Of a DNA stretch of 64,000 nucleotides, positions 35,372-45,107 are shown in pieces (the stretch's first letter is position 1; every line of letters begins with the position of its first letter). Where the stretch lies: positions 372,001 through 436,000 of the forward strand of contig RSEE01000034.1 in assembly GCA_003971905.1 (NCBI GenBank). Reading direction: 5' to 3'. Position numbers and translations under genes: made by a program. The notes below the pieces were generated by a model. That model did no database searches, was not told the DNA's origin, and saw only the letters and a list, made by a program, of their open reading frames with translations. Origin of the DNA: Moniliella sp. 'wahieum' (taxonomy: Eukaryota; Basidiomycota; Moniliellomycetes; Moniliellales; Moniliellaceae).

Positions 35372-36208
35372 TGTCACGGGCTGCGGCGGACACGAGATGG
35401 TCCGACCGAAGCTAAGGCCCGCCTGCTCCGCACAGGCCCAGTAGAGCGTGCTCCGCAGGCCAACCGAGTGTGATGATGGTTGGCTAAATTAAGTATCGTG
35501 GCCGAAGGGCCATGCTCAGCGCGACAACAGTCGCCTCCCGCCCAAGTCCACGTCGGCCGGCCTAAATAAGGCCACCGAGCTTCCAATGCCGTGGCGGCGT
35601 CTGCCGCCTCGTTCCCGTTTCCTTTTCCTTTCTCGGTCGCGCCTGCGGCGACCAACCCCGCTTTTGACATGTCTTCTTTTCTACACCCCCTCTTGTACCC
35701 GTTTCCCTTTTGATCCTGCCTGTACCCCTGGTTGATGGGATCTTTTCCCCCACCTTCCATTCTCGTCCTTCTCGTCATCCTCTCGCCTTCCCGTCTATCC
35801 TGTCCGACTCCTGCCCGTTTCCAGCCAATTTATCCAGTACAGGCAGCTTCTCTTGTTAGCGTCCGACTTCTCCTCCGACCTCGTCCTCCAGCCCTTCGTC
35901 AGTCCAATCGCGCGAGCCCTCCTCTGGTCGCGGCGATTCCCAGTCTCTGTTGAGGCAGTGTTTGTCCCCCTCTGCCTCCTCCCGTCCCTAAGTCCCGGAG
36001 GCTTCAGACACGTTACTACGGCCCAAGCCGGTGCAGACGCAGCCTTGCCACACGTGCAGCCGCCCCACCAAAGCCTCTCCTCGTCCCTAGCTCCGCTCGG
36101 ACGCACCAACCAGCCTAAGCCCGAAACTACCGTGAGTCGACCTACCGTCGCCTAAGGATTGTACCCCATAAACCCAGGGCGGGCCCCTGGCGGCGCCCGC
36201 CCGTGACA
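35372..36208. mobile_element. TIR element B, longer relative of element A
   Basis: 837-bp element beginning TGTCACGGGCTGCGGC and ending GGCGCCCGCCCGTGACA. The right 480 bp (from about 35731) align with element A from its interior through its right repeat, including ACCTACCGTCGCCTAAGG. The left 360 bp are unrelated to A apart from the terminal TGTCACGGGC. Runs of six to seven C flank both ends (35365-35371 and 36209-36214) and may be a target duplication. No transposase gene is present. Confidence 0.7.
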
Positions 36209-36614
36209 CCCCCCTCCCGGTGTGTCTATAGCATAGGCGTGGTGTGTGTGCGTACAACCTCTCCTTGCTAGTATAGATGTGTAGTAGCAAGTGCGGTGTG
36301 CTGGCGGCCTTTTTTGCTCGGTGGCGGTAGGCGGTGCCAGCTGCACCTCATTGACTAAGGGGGTTCGACACGAGAGAACCCTCGCAAATGGCAATATCGT
36401 GTCCATTTCTCCACAAGGAGGTTCAACGTTCAGGGCGTCGTCAAAAGTGAGATCCAAGTAGCCGGGGTAAGGGGCAGGTGAGCACGGGTGCATCCCCCCG
36501 TGCACGATGGCAAGGAGAGACTCTATGCAAAGGTGTCAATATAACGACGACCGCCAACTACGCGCGACCCTACAAGTGGCTCATTGAGCAGGCAATGAAA
36601 AACAAAACAAAATA
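36209..36614. other. Spacer between element B and tRNA-Glu
   Basis: About 400 bp of moderate GC. The A-rich stretch at 36596-36614 is the polymerase III terminator of the tRNA read on the minus strand. Nothing else was recognised. Confidence 0.45.
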
Positions 36615-36713
36615 TTCCCCGACCGGGAGTCGAACCCGGGTCTTGACGGTTACCTTCAAACACTAGGTGTTAGAAGTGAGAGCGTCACATCATAGCCGTT
36701 GGACCATCGAGGA
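36615..36713 (-). tRNA. tRNA-Glu (anticodon CTC) with 27-nt intron
   Basis: The minus strand starts TCCTCGATGGTCCAACGGCT and ends GGTCGGGGA plus discriminator A; the acceptor stem TCCTCGA/TCGGGGA pairs with one G-U. The T arm GGGTTCGACTCCC is canonical. The anticodon stem TGACG/CGTCA encloses C-T-CTC-A, and a 27-nt intron (36676-36650) follows at the canonical position. The mature length is 72. A T-rich terminator follows on the coding strand. Confidence 0.93.
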
Positions 36714-37109
36714 AGTACATGAAAAAATAGGTTCGAAGGAATATCATCCGCATGCACCGCCAAGGCAACGCACTCTCCAAACGTTCTCCCCAGAGCCTGG
36801 CGGTTGCGTGGAGACCAATAATACGGTTCGGGATTTGCTAGCGGTACATGTACTTGACTCCACCGCCTACGATCCTATCGTGTATGGACCAGCTAAATGA
36901 CCCCAAGGCCACTACTTCAAGTGAGCAGGGCGGCAAGGCCCAACCACGCCTGGAGGATTCGCCGACTCGGATTGGTTGAAATCGATCAGTGCATCCATCA
37001 CCTCCTTGCACTTTCAGGCCCCGCCACAGGATGCGCCAACCCGGCACGTACAAGGACGCAGCCCAACATTCAGCACTCGCCCAGGAAAGTGCAGCAGATG
37101 GCAGAACTG
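36714..37109. other. Spacer between tRNA-Glu and CMR1
   Basis: About 400 bp forming the tRNA 5' flank and CMR1 3' flank. No feature was recognised. Confidence 0.45.
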
Positions 37110-38931
37110 CTACGCCCAAAAGAAGCACCTACCCGATCCATTGCCCGTGGCTACTCGGCCTGGGATACGGGGGTGCATCACCGTCACTGCTGGAACGGCA
37201 GTGATATGGTCGGGGTCGTAAAAGTCGTGGAGAAGTCTACCCTCGGCCGAGTAGATCTCAGCTCGGCGATTCATTCCGCCAATCTGTCGTCACAGATGCA
37301 GGTCAGCATGCCGATGCCGGCCAAGAACATACTAGAAGAAAGACACCCAACGTACGTAAAAGTGAGGAGGCAAGTCAGGATTAGGGTGCCAGAGGGCACG
37401 CAAGGGGGTTAGCCATCTGCCCGTTTGGTTGTTGTGAGCAAAACGGTACGGCTGCGCGAGCGGGTTGCTGCCCGCACCGCGCATCTGGGGTTTCTTGTTC
37501 GTTTCCCACCATTTTGGCTTCACATCCTCGGCAGTGAGCGCGGTGGGGCTGTCAAGGTGCCACAGAGAGATCCAGTCATCGTACGACACACCAACCAATC
37601 GGTCGCCCCGAGGCGAAAAGTCAACACCGGTAAATGCATACTTGGTCTTGAACTGGCCCAGCTCGGTCTTTTGCCTTGCCTCCAGCACCGCATCGGCTGC
37701 CTCACCGATGACCCTATGCGGTGCCTCCATCTCGTCGAGTGAGGCGAGTTTGCGCACGTCAAAGAGTCGCACGTGCTGATCTAACGACGCCGTTGCGACT
37801 ACCGACGGATTGGACGGGTTGACGGTTAACGAACCGATCTTTTTATCGACCACCTGCCAGCGGCGTGCTGCCCCTGTCAGCTTTTGCTCCCGTACGTCCA
37901 AATGTATCAGTCCTCCTTTGCTGTCCGCGATCCACAGTTGACGTTCGTCGGTGGCCGGGTGCGGACTGGAGGTAAAGGCGCTGGCGTGGGTGGAAGGGGC
38001 GAGAATGTCAAACGTGCTGAACTGAACGTCGGACCTCCAAATGGGGCGGCTGATCTGGTCGGAAAGCGAGAGGGCACGGATAGACGAGTCATAGGAAGAA
38101 CTGTAGAGTGAGTCGGACGAGGCAGGATCAAACTTGAGACAGGTCACACTGGCCTGGCCGTGGCTGCCGGGTAGTAGGACATTCCAGTGGGCAGAGCATC
38201 CGGTTCAGGATCTTTCACCTCGTCCTCCTCGTTCTCCACATCGTCTCGTACAGGCGTGGCCAATGGCTGCCACACCGCAATGGCACCATCCACGTCGCCA
38301 AGGAAAAGCAAGTTCTCGTCGCCTGGGTGAAACAACATGGTTACAACGCTTAGGCGTGACCTTATCCCCGGCCCGCAGCTCCATCTTGGAAAATATCGAA
38401 ATCAGTTCCTTTTCGTCCGCGGGTGGGTAAACAACCATGTCCTCGCCGCCAGGTCGTCTCCTTGGATCGAAGCGGCTCGCTCTAAGGAAGCCTGCAGCGC
38501 CGCTAGGCGTGCGGGCCGAAGCTGACCCCCGCCCAAGGCAGATAAATCCAAGTCACCCTCAGGCGGTTCTCGTGAGTTGTGAGTCGGGAAAGAGGGCTCG
38601 GGAGTGGAAGAGGAAGGCTGCGGGTGGCGTCAGCAGCAGTGCTCATCCCACGCAGCCGGGCGCTGACGCGGGAAGGCAAGACGCGCTTGGCCGGGGACTG
38701 ACGCGGAGCTGCCTTGCGCTTGGGTGCGCGCTTAGGCGCGGAGGTGGCCTTGGGAATGGGCTTGTTGGCGCCCATTTGGATGGAAGAGTTGCCGTCGAGC
38801 AATTGGAGCTCGCGCATGAGCTCCTGGTTGCGGCGGATGTTCTCCTGCCGCATCCGCTCGCTTCGGGGTTCGGTGGTCAGCGCCGGGATGCGCACGGACA
38901 CTGGGAGGGAGACATACTAGTCGGTATCCAT
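37110..38931 (-). CDS. CMR1: CMR1/WDR76 WD-repeat DNA-damage protein
   Basis: Nuclear WD40 protein linked to replication stress and damaged DNA. The N-terminus has the family block ERMRQENIRRNQELMRELQL, a basic stretch, and GDLDLSALGGGQLRPARLAAL. The propeller shows MLFHPGDENLLFLGDVDG, SVTCLKFDPASSDSLYSSSY, GSLTVNPSNPSVVATASLDQ and FSPRGDRLVGVSYDDWISLW, then FAHNNQTGRWLTPLRALWHP. A 72-bp intron (37355-37284) joins PPHFY to IGGMNRRAEIYSAEG, and the end is GNGSGRCFFWA with TAG at 37112-37110. The proposed ATG at 38931 is followed after four codons by an in-frame TAG, and the frame breaks near 38500, 38350 and 38160. The family assignment is secure; the precise start is not. Confidence 0.9.
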
Positions 38932-39519
38932 GATGGGCTGTGGTGGGGGTGGGCAGAGGACGAGGACGGAGCAGCGCGGCGCGAGAGCTGGTGGGGGGGA
39001 AGAGTAGGCCGACGGCTCTTACCATCCTCGCCCCGGCCAACGCGACGACACGCTCGCCTGCCGCGTGCCTTTTCCGCCACACGACGCGAAGACGCGAAGG
39101 CGCGGTGGATGAGCTAAGCGCCAAGTGCACGTGAGCGGGGGCGGCTGTGCTGAGCTCAGCTGCGCAGCCAGCGGGAGCACACCGAGAACTGAAAACTGAA
39201 ATTGCAGCGCCCAAGCAGCGCACGCCGGGGCTTATTAATTGCCCACACTCGCCTCCTGCCGCCCGGGCGCACGAAGCCAGGCGGTGAAGACGCCCGCCGG
39301 CAGCGGGCACGGCGCCAGTGTGCCGGCGGGGCTCCGGCCTGCCCGACGGCTGCTGCTGCAGCAGACGAAACCCGACGGCGCGGCGGACGCGTGACCGCGC
39401 ACTCGGCTGGTGCCGCTGATCGGCCCAGCCCACGGTGAGCTGCCCAGGGAAGCCTGCTGGCCGCCTCTCCTCGCCGCCGCCCTTCTCGTTCCGCCGACGA
39501 CCATCCATCCACGCCCCCC
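38932..39519. promoter_or_regulatory. Divergent promoter region CMR1 / MAS1
   Basis: 588 bp between divergent starts, containing the perfect palindrome GCTGAGCTCAGC at 39149-39160. Other content is GC-rich without recognisable elements. Confidence 0.5.
39149..39160. promoter_or_regulatory. Perfect palindrome GCTGAGCTCAGC
   Basis: Second exact copy of the 12-mer, 218 bp from the CMR1 start and 360 bp from the MAS1 start, again in a divergent promoter. Confidence 0.45.
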
Positions 39520-41040
39520 ATGTCGGCCCGCACGCTCCTCAGCCGCGCTCTCGCGCCCTCCGTGCTCAAGCCGGCCGTGCCGCGCGTCGCCATCCCCATG
39601 AGCGCGCGCGCGCTCGCGACCCCCTCTGTCCGCACGCCCTTGACCCAGATCACCACCCTCCCCAGCGGCCTGACCGTCGCCACAGAGTCCAACCCCTCGG
39701 CCCAGACGGCCACTGTCGGTGCCTGGATCGACGCCGGCTCGCGTGCCGAGACGGATGCGACCAGCGGCACTGCCCACTTTTTGGAGCACATGGCCTTCAA
39801 GGGTGCGTAGCCGCTTCTTTGTCGACGTTTCTTCTTTTTCTTTTTGCATGTGTTTTTTCTAACTCCGCTCCTGTGGTTTCTGGTATAGGTACCAACAAGC
39901 GCTCCCAGCGCGACCTTGAGATTGAGGTGGAGAACCTGGGTGCCCACCTCAACGCCTACACGTCGCGGGAGCAGACTGTCTACTACGCCAAGTCCTTCCG
40001 TAAGGATGTGGGCCAGGCGGTGGACATCATCTCGGACATTCTTCAAAACTCCAAGCTGGATGTGGCGGCGATCGAGCGGGAGCGTGATGTGATCCTGCGC
40101 GAGCAGGAGGAGGTGGACAAGCAGATTGAGGAGGTGGTGTTTGACCACTTGCATGCGGTTGCCTTCCAAAAGCAGGCTCTCGGCCGAACCATCCTTGGGC
40201 CCGAGGAGAACATTCGTTCCATCAGCCGCGACGACCTTTCGTCCTACATCAAGAAGAACTACACTGCGGACCGTACAGTGCTGGTGGGCACTGGCGGTGT
40301 CGACCACGACGAGCTGGTCAAGCTTGCGGAGAAGCACTTCTCGTCGCTTCCCAACTCGGCCACGCCGCTCAAGCTCGGCACGTCGGCTTACCCTCCCACC
40401 AAGTTTGTTGGTTCGGACGTGCGCATTCGTGACGATGCTTTCCCCACGTGCAACTTTGCTATTGCCGTTGAGGGTGTGGGCTGGAAGAGCCCAGACTACT
40501 TCCCCATGCTGGTGCTGCAGTCCATCATGGGCAACTGGGACCGTTCGCTGGGCGCTTCGCCGCTGCTGTCCAGCCGCTTGTCGCACATTGTGTCGAGCAA
40601 CGGCCTGGCCAACTCTTACATGCACTTCAGCACCTCCTACTCCGACACCGGTCTCTGGGTGTCTACGTCGTCTCGGGAATGTGGAGTCGCTGGATGACAC
40701 GACGCACTTTATCCTCAAGGAGTGGCAGCGCATGTCCATTGCCCCAACGGAGGTGGAGGTTGCGCGGGCCAAGGCGCAGCTGAAGGCGTCCCTCCTACTT
40801 GGCTTGGATGGTTCGACGGCAATTGCCGAGGACATTGGCCGTCAGCTCGTCACGTCCGGCAAGCGCTTCACTCCAGAAGAGATCCAGCTGCACATTGACG
40901 CCGTCACGCCGGCTGAGATCAAGCGGGTGGCCTCGACCTACCTGTGGGACCGCGACATTGCCGTCGCTGCCTTTGGTCGCACGGAAGGTCTCTTCCCGTA
41001 CGACCGCCTCCGTGCCGACATGAGCTCCATGCTGTACTAA
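39520..41040 (+). CDS. MAS1: Mitochondrial processing peptidase, beta subunit
   Basis: Matrix metalloprotease subunit that removes presequences from imported proteins together with the alpha subunit. The N-terminus from 39520 ([20 protein letters not shown]) is a mitochondrial presequence. Exon 1 (39520-39802) ends in the inverted zinc motif [10 protein letters not shown]; an 86-bp intron (39803-39888, CTAAC branch point) leads into [20 protein letters not shown] with the distal zinc-ligand glutamate in this helix. Further matches are [49 protein letters not shown] and [19 protein letters not shown]. Near 40660-40680 two single-base losses lie within 30 bp: adding one G and one A restores [16 protein letters not shown]. 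The gene ends MSSMLY at 41040. Confidence 0.96.
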
Positions 41041-41238
41041 ACGCCAGTGGGACCGTGATCTGTCACTTGGCCGGTTGAAAATATCATCCTCATCAACTCC
41101 CCAAGTTATTCAGGACTACGTGTACAAGGGGGGTTAGTAGTAGCCAGGTGCACAATGCTACAGGCGTAAAGGTAGGTCAATTTAGAAAAGAGGAAGGGAT
41201 CCGTCAAAGGAAGGAAGGCCAAGTAGGAATGTACTGAG

Positions 41239-43401
41239 CTAAACGGACAGCTTGGCGAGCTGCTCTTTGAGCTTGAGCAACTCCTGCACGCTAGCATCGA
41301 CAGCCGCCTGCTTGGACTCGTCTGCCTTTGCAGCCGCCTTGGCCTCGCGCACGACCGCCCCCTGCGCCTCAATTTGGGCCTGCAAGGCCTTGGCCTCAGG
41401 AGTGTCGGGGATCTTGGCCGCGGCTGCCGCCTCGGCCTCCTTCTTGGCCTTTTTCGCAAGCTTGGCCGCCTGCGACTTGCTCAAGGCCGGTTTGGCCGGT
41501 TCCTTGGCGGCTTGGGCCCCGCCAAACTGCGCCCGCCAGACCTCCTCCATTTTGGGATCGATGGGCTTGAAGAGGTGCTTGGGCTTGCCAATCTTGTGGC
41601 CGGCCAGCAGCTCAGGCGGGGCCCAGTGACCCACCCCACCTTTCTCCCCGGCCGTCGCTGGAAGCGGGAGCGCGCGGGGCGGCGCGTTGAGCTGCACCAA
41701 GATTTCATTTGCAGTCGACGGCATGAACGGGGCAATGACAGCACTGAGGAGGTAGATGAGGCTGACCGTGGCGTGGACGACAGCATTGCACGTGGTCGGG
41801 TGCTCGACAAAGAGCGCCTTGGTCAACTTGGAATCGGTTAGGAACAAGTTGCCTCGGGCCGAGATGGCCATCGCCGTCTGAAGCCCAGCGCGCAGGCGAG
41901 CAGCCTCCATATTGTCCGCGTACTGGCCCAGCAGCACATTGACATCTTTGACAAGCCCAGCGTACAGCGCGTGCCCCTCGGCCTTGGCATCTGTCAGCTC
42001 GTCAGGAACAGGAGGCAGGATGCCATCGTAGTTTTTGGCAACAAAGGTCAGAACGCGGTTGACAAAGTTGCCCAAATTGGCCAAGAGCTCATTGTTGTTG
42101 CGCGTGATGAACTCGGCCCAAGAGAATTGCGAATCGGCCGTCTCAGGTCGGTTAGCCAACAGGTAGTAGCGCCACACGCTGGCCGGAACGCCGGTCTCCG
42201 CTGCCTTGTCACCAAAGACACCCACATTGCGGCTCTTGCTGAACTTGCCACCCTCATACTGGAGGTACTCGGTCGTGCTGATCTGCTGCAGTTTGGTCCA
42301 CTTGTCCTTGGTGCCAATCAAGGTCGAGGGGAAGATGACCGTGTGGAAGCGGACATTGTCCTTGCCCATAAACTGGTACAGCGACACTTGTTCCGGGCTC
42401 TTCCACCACGCTTCCCATACATTTGGCGCATAGTTGGCCGTGATGGACGGGTAGCCGATCGGAGCGTCGTACCACACGTAGAACACCTTGTCCTCGAACC
42501 CGGGCAGCGGCACCTTGACACCCCACTTGAGATCGCGCGTCAGGCTAAAAGGCCGCAGGCCCTCCTTGAACCAACTCTCGGTAATGTGAATCGAGTTACT
42601 GCTCCAGCCTCCTTCGACGGCGGCTTTGCGCGCCCACGCCTCAGTCTCTGGTTGGAGCAAGTCAATGCGGAAGAAAATGTGCTTGGTCTCCTTGGGCTTG
42701 GGGGTAGAGTTGCACGTCTTGCAGCGCGGCTGCTTCAGCTCCATCGCATCATACAGCGAGCCACACTTGTCGCACTGGTCGCCACGTGCATCGTCGTAGC
42801 CACACTTGGGGCAGATCCCCTCCACGTAGCGGTCTGCAAGGAAACGCTGGTCCTTGTCGCAGTAGAGCTGGGTAATGGTGCGCTCTTCGACAAAGCCGTT
42901 GGCATGGAGCTTGAGGAAAATGTCCTGGGCAATCTTGGTTTGCCAGTCGGTCGTGGTGCGGCCAAAGTAGTCAAAGCCGATCTCAAACCAATCGTACGCA
43001 ATCTTGTGGAGCGCGTGGTACTTGTCCACCAGCTCCTGGGGCGTCACTCCATCCTCCAGCGCCTTGGTCTCGGTGGCCGTGCCGTACTCGTCGGTACCGC
43101 AAATGTACAGCGTGTTGCGGTTGCGCGAGCGGTTGTAGCGCGCGAACACATCCGCACTCAGCGTCGAGCCAATAATGTTGCCCAGGTGGGGCACATTGTT
43201 GACGTAGGGAAGGGCGGAGGTGATGAGCACGTTGCGCTCCGCATCGCTACGCTCAGCCAGGGGGACAGGAGAGATGTTGGGCGAGATCTCGGTGGGCGCA
43301 GACTGGGTCGTGAACTTGGCCGGCGTGACGGTGGGGGCGACGTGCTGGGCACCCGAGGGCGCGGGGGGTGTGGGGAAGGGGCTGGAGGCAGGCGAGCCCA
43401 T
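41239..43401 (-). CDS. MES1: Methionyl-tRNA synthetase, cytosolic
   Basis: Class I synthetase charging tRNA-Met. The start at 43401 (MGSPASSPFPTPPAP) was chosen over upstream open sequence that only translates a 7-bp repeat. A Pro/Ser/Thr-rich leader precedes the catalytic fold: VLITSALPYVNNVPHLGN contains the HIGH-equivalent (H-L-G-N), a zinc-ribbon-like insert has ICPKCGYDDARGDQCDKCG and RCKTCNSTPKPK, and the KMSKS-equivalent is KFSKSRNVGVFG. The C-terminus is a Lys/Ala-rich coiled segment (KKAKKEAEAAAAAKI) and LKLKEQLAKLSV, the position of tRNA-binding extensions in eukaryotic enzymes. About 720 codons without intron or break, so the sequence is reliable here. It is convergent with MAS1 (198-bp gap). 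Confidence 0.97.
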   Translation of the reverse strand: MGSPASSPFPTPPAPSGAQHVAPTVTPAKFTTQSAPTEISPNISPVPLAERSDAERNVLITSALPYVNNVPHLGNIIGSTLSADVFARYNRSRNRNTLYICGTDEYGTATETKALEDGVTPQELVDKYHALHKIAYDWFEIGFDYFGRTTTDWQTKIAQDIFLKLHANGFVEERTITQLYCDKDQRFLADRYVEGICPKCGYDDARGDQCDKCGSLYDAMELKQPRCKTCNSTPKPKETKHIFFRIDLLQPETEAWARKAAVEGGWSSNSIHITESWFKEGLRPFSLTRDLKWGVKVPLPGFEDKVFYVWYDAPIGYPSITANYAPNVWEAWWKSPEQVSLYQFMGKDNVRFHTVIFPSTLIGTKDKWTKLQQISTTEYLQYEGGKFSKSRNVGVFGDKAAETGVPASVWRYYLLANRPETADSQFSWAEFITRNNNELLANLGNFVNRVLTFVAKNYDGILPPVPDELTDAKAEGHALYAGLVKDVNVLLGQYADNMEAARLRAGLQTAMAISARGNLFLTDSKLTKALFVEHPTTCNAVVHATVSLIYLLSAVIAPFMPSTANEILVQLNAPPRALPLPATAGEKGGVGHWAPPELLAGHKIGKPKHLFKPIDPKMEEVWRAQFGGAQAAKEPAKPALSKSQAAKLAKKAKKEAEAAAAAKIPDTPEAKALQAQIEAQGAVVREAKAAAKADESKQAAVDASVQELLKLKEQLAKLSV

Positions 43402-43780
43402 GGTGGATGTCGAGCAGCGGGGCGGGTTGGGGGGCAAGGTGTGGTGGTGGGCGAGGATGTCGCCCGCGGGCCTGCCGCAAACCGCAAATCGCAAACCGCA
43501 AACCGCAAACCGCAAACCCGCTCTGGACGCAACGATTCGCGCGGGAATGTTTAATTTAAGTATCGCCCCGGCGGAACAGAGAGGAATTCAATATTCACAC
43601 TCAGGACGAGGCAAGCGTGGCCCGTCACGCGTCCAGCGTCACGCGTCCCACGGCCTTGCATCCGCGCCCTTTTCCCCTTCGGACGTAAGAAGTGCGCTGA
43701 CCGCCGTTGTTCCAACCCCCGCTGGCCATCGTCTCCTCTGCCTTCGCCTCTGCTCCAGCCTCGCGTCCCTCTGACTAGCC
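43402..43780. promoter_or_regulatory. Divergent promoter region MES1 / COX16
   Basis: 379 bp between divergent starts. Contains a heptamer array GCAAACC/GCAAATC (about 43478-43519) close to the MES1 start. Confidence 0.5.
43478..43519. repeat. Heptamer tandem repeat (GCAAACC)n
   Basis: Five to six units of GCAAACC with GCAAATC variants lie about 80 bp upstream of the MetRS ATG. Translated, it yields the artificial repeat FAVCGLR, which is why upstream open sequence was not taken as coding. Confidence 0.85.
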
Positions 43781-44587
43781 ATGGTGTTTGCGCGCAAGCC
43801 GTTGAATCGCAAGACTGATGGCTTTGCCGGCTGGGTCAACCGCATGACGCCTGCCGTGCGGAAACATCCCTTCCTCCTCTATGGCCTGCCCTTTACCCTG
43901 CTCATTGTCGGCGCCAGCTTTGCCGTGACACCCTTTACACGCGAACGCTATGAACGCGCCGCGCGCAAGATCACCAATGTATCAAGGGAGGAGAATCTCA
44001 AACTGGAGCAGTCGCGCCGCAAGATTGACCTGCGCGAAGAGTACTTTGTACGTTTTTTGCCTGCCCGCCCCGCTTGTCCACCCCCCGTTCTGTATACCTA
44101 ACCTGCCCATCCGCTCCCGCTCCAGAGACTCGAAGCCAAAGTCATGGACGACCAAGACGACTGGGAACCGGTACGAGTCCAGCGCCCTGTTGGTGCCAGG
44201 GAGTGGGGCGAAGGGTACACCAACACCGTTACCCCCGAAGAGGCGGAACGATTGCTGCGCTATGAGCGCATCACGCCCGAGGCGATGGCTGAGCGGAAAC
44301 GCATCAATGCCCAACGCTTTGCTGAGGACAAGGCTTTGCGTGATAAGTTGGCCAAAAAGGAGCAGGGCTGGTTGCAATGGATGGGGATCAAGGCGTCGAG
44401 CGTAGTGGAGGAGAGCGAGCAGCCGCGTCGGTTTCTTCTTGCCTTTGCCCCCGTCGAGAAGGGTGATTCGCCTACGCTGGAGTCGGCCCTGAAGGGTACA
44501 CCAGGCGTGCTGATGGGGTCATCATTGGACCGGATGGCAAACCGTGTCGAGCATGCAACTCCAAAACGATGTTTGCATCTGCCATGA
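43781..44587 (+). CDS. COX16: Cytochrome c oxidase assembly protein COX16, with long C-terminal extension
   Basis: Inner-membrane factor for cytochrome oxidase assembly. Exon 1 (43781-44047) encodes MVFARKPLNRKTDGFAGWVN, the membrane segment HPFLLYGLPFTLLIVGASFA and the charged helix to REEYF; a 78-bp intron (44048-44125, CTAAC branch point) joins RLEAKVMDDQDDWEPVRVQR. That DWEPVRVxRP end is where known COX16 proteins normally stop. Here the frame continues for about 135 more residues, first a charged helix (RLLRYERITPEAMAERKRIN) and then PTLESALKGTPG, which leads directly into ERV1-type sequence one base out of frame. The stop at 44587 therefore probably results from a frame break. Core identity is strong; whether the extension is COX16, the start of ERV1, or a true fusion is open. 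Confidence 0.85.
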
Positions 44588-45107
44588 AGGGCTTTGGTGG
44601 AGGCAGTGCCGCTGGTCTGGGGATGGGCATGGCTGCGGCTAGCGGAGTAGCAGCAAGTCTTCTTCCCCTTCTGTCTGCCCGCCGGATGGACCTGCGATTG
44701 GTCAATCGACCTGGACCTTTCTTCACAGTGCTGCAGCGTTTTACCCGGACGAGCCTGACGCGGACCAGCAAGAAGCGATGCGCAACCTAATTCGTTCCCT
44801 CTCCATCCTCTACCCCTGCGCGCCATGTGCATATGGACTAAAAATGCATCTCGACAAGCAACAAGAAAAGCGTACAACACTCGGGGCCGAAGCACCAATC
44901 ACCAAACCCAGTTTGCTTCGTGGTGCGGAGGATCCTGGTACGCTCCCCGAGGCGGCTCGTTCGGGGCGGGCGATGCGTGCGTGGCTGTGTGCTGCGCACA
45001 ACGAGGTCAACCAGCGCTTGGGTAAACCTGTGTTTTCTTGTACCGAGGCTGCACTCGACGCGCGATGGGGCGAGGGACCGGCGGATGGAAGCTGTGATGG
45101 CGCCTAA
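44381..45107 (+). CDS. ERV1: FAD-linked sulfhydryl oxidase ERV1/ALR
   Basis: Intermembrane-space oxidase that reoxidises Mia40 and passes electrons to cytochrome c. In one frame GVIIGPDGKPCRACNSKTMF shows the shuttle pair C-R-A-C; after a Gly/Ala/Met-rich linker and a frame change near 44675 comes the FAD fold: GPAIGQSTWTFLHSAAAFYP, the redox centre LSILYPCAPCAYGLKMHL with C-A-P-C, and MRAWLCAAHNEVNQRLGKP with the usual A-H-N-E-V-N block. The end is ARWGEGPADGSCDGA with TAA 45105-45107. No stop separates it from COX16, and no intron or Met in its own frame precedes it, so the start given (MGIKASSVVEE, 44381) is arbitrary, inside the COX16 frame. A one-base loss near 44510 would link the two. 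Confidence 0.88.

Noticed and set aside
39156-40835. 559-codon minus-strand open frame opposite MAS1
   Set aside because: Antisense shadow; MAS1 on the plus strand matches its family almost throughout.
43402-43515. Upstream extension of MetRS (MRFAVCGLRFAVCG...)
   Set aside because: Encoded by the 7-bp GCAAACC repeat and upstream of a good start codon, so treated as promoter or leader.
41971-43554. 527-codon open frame on the plus strand opposite MetRS
   Set aside because: Exact antisense of a well-conserved enzyme in GC-rich DNA. Its sequence shows no domain and simply mirrors MetRS codon use.
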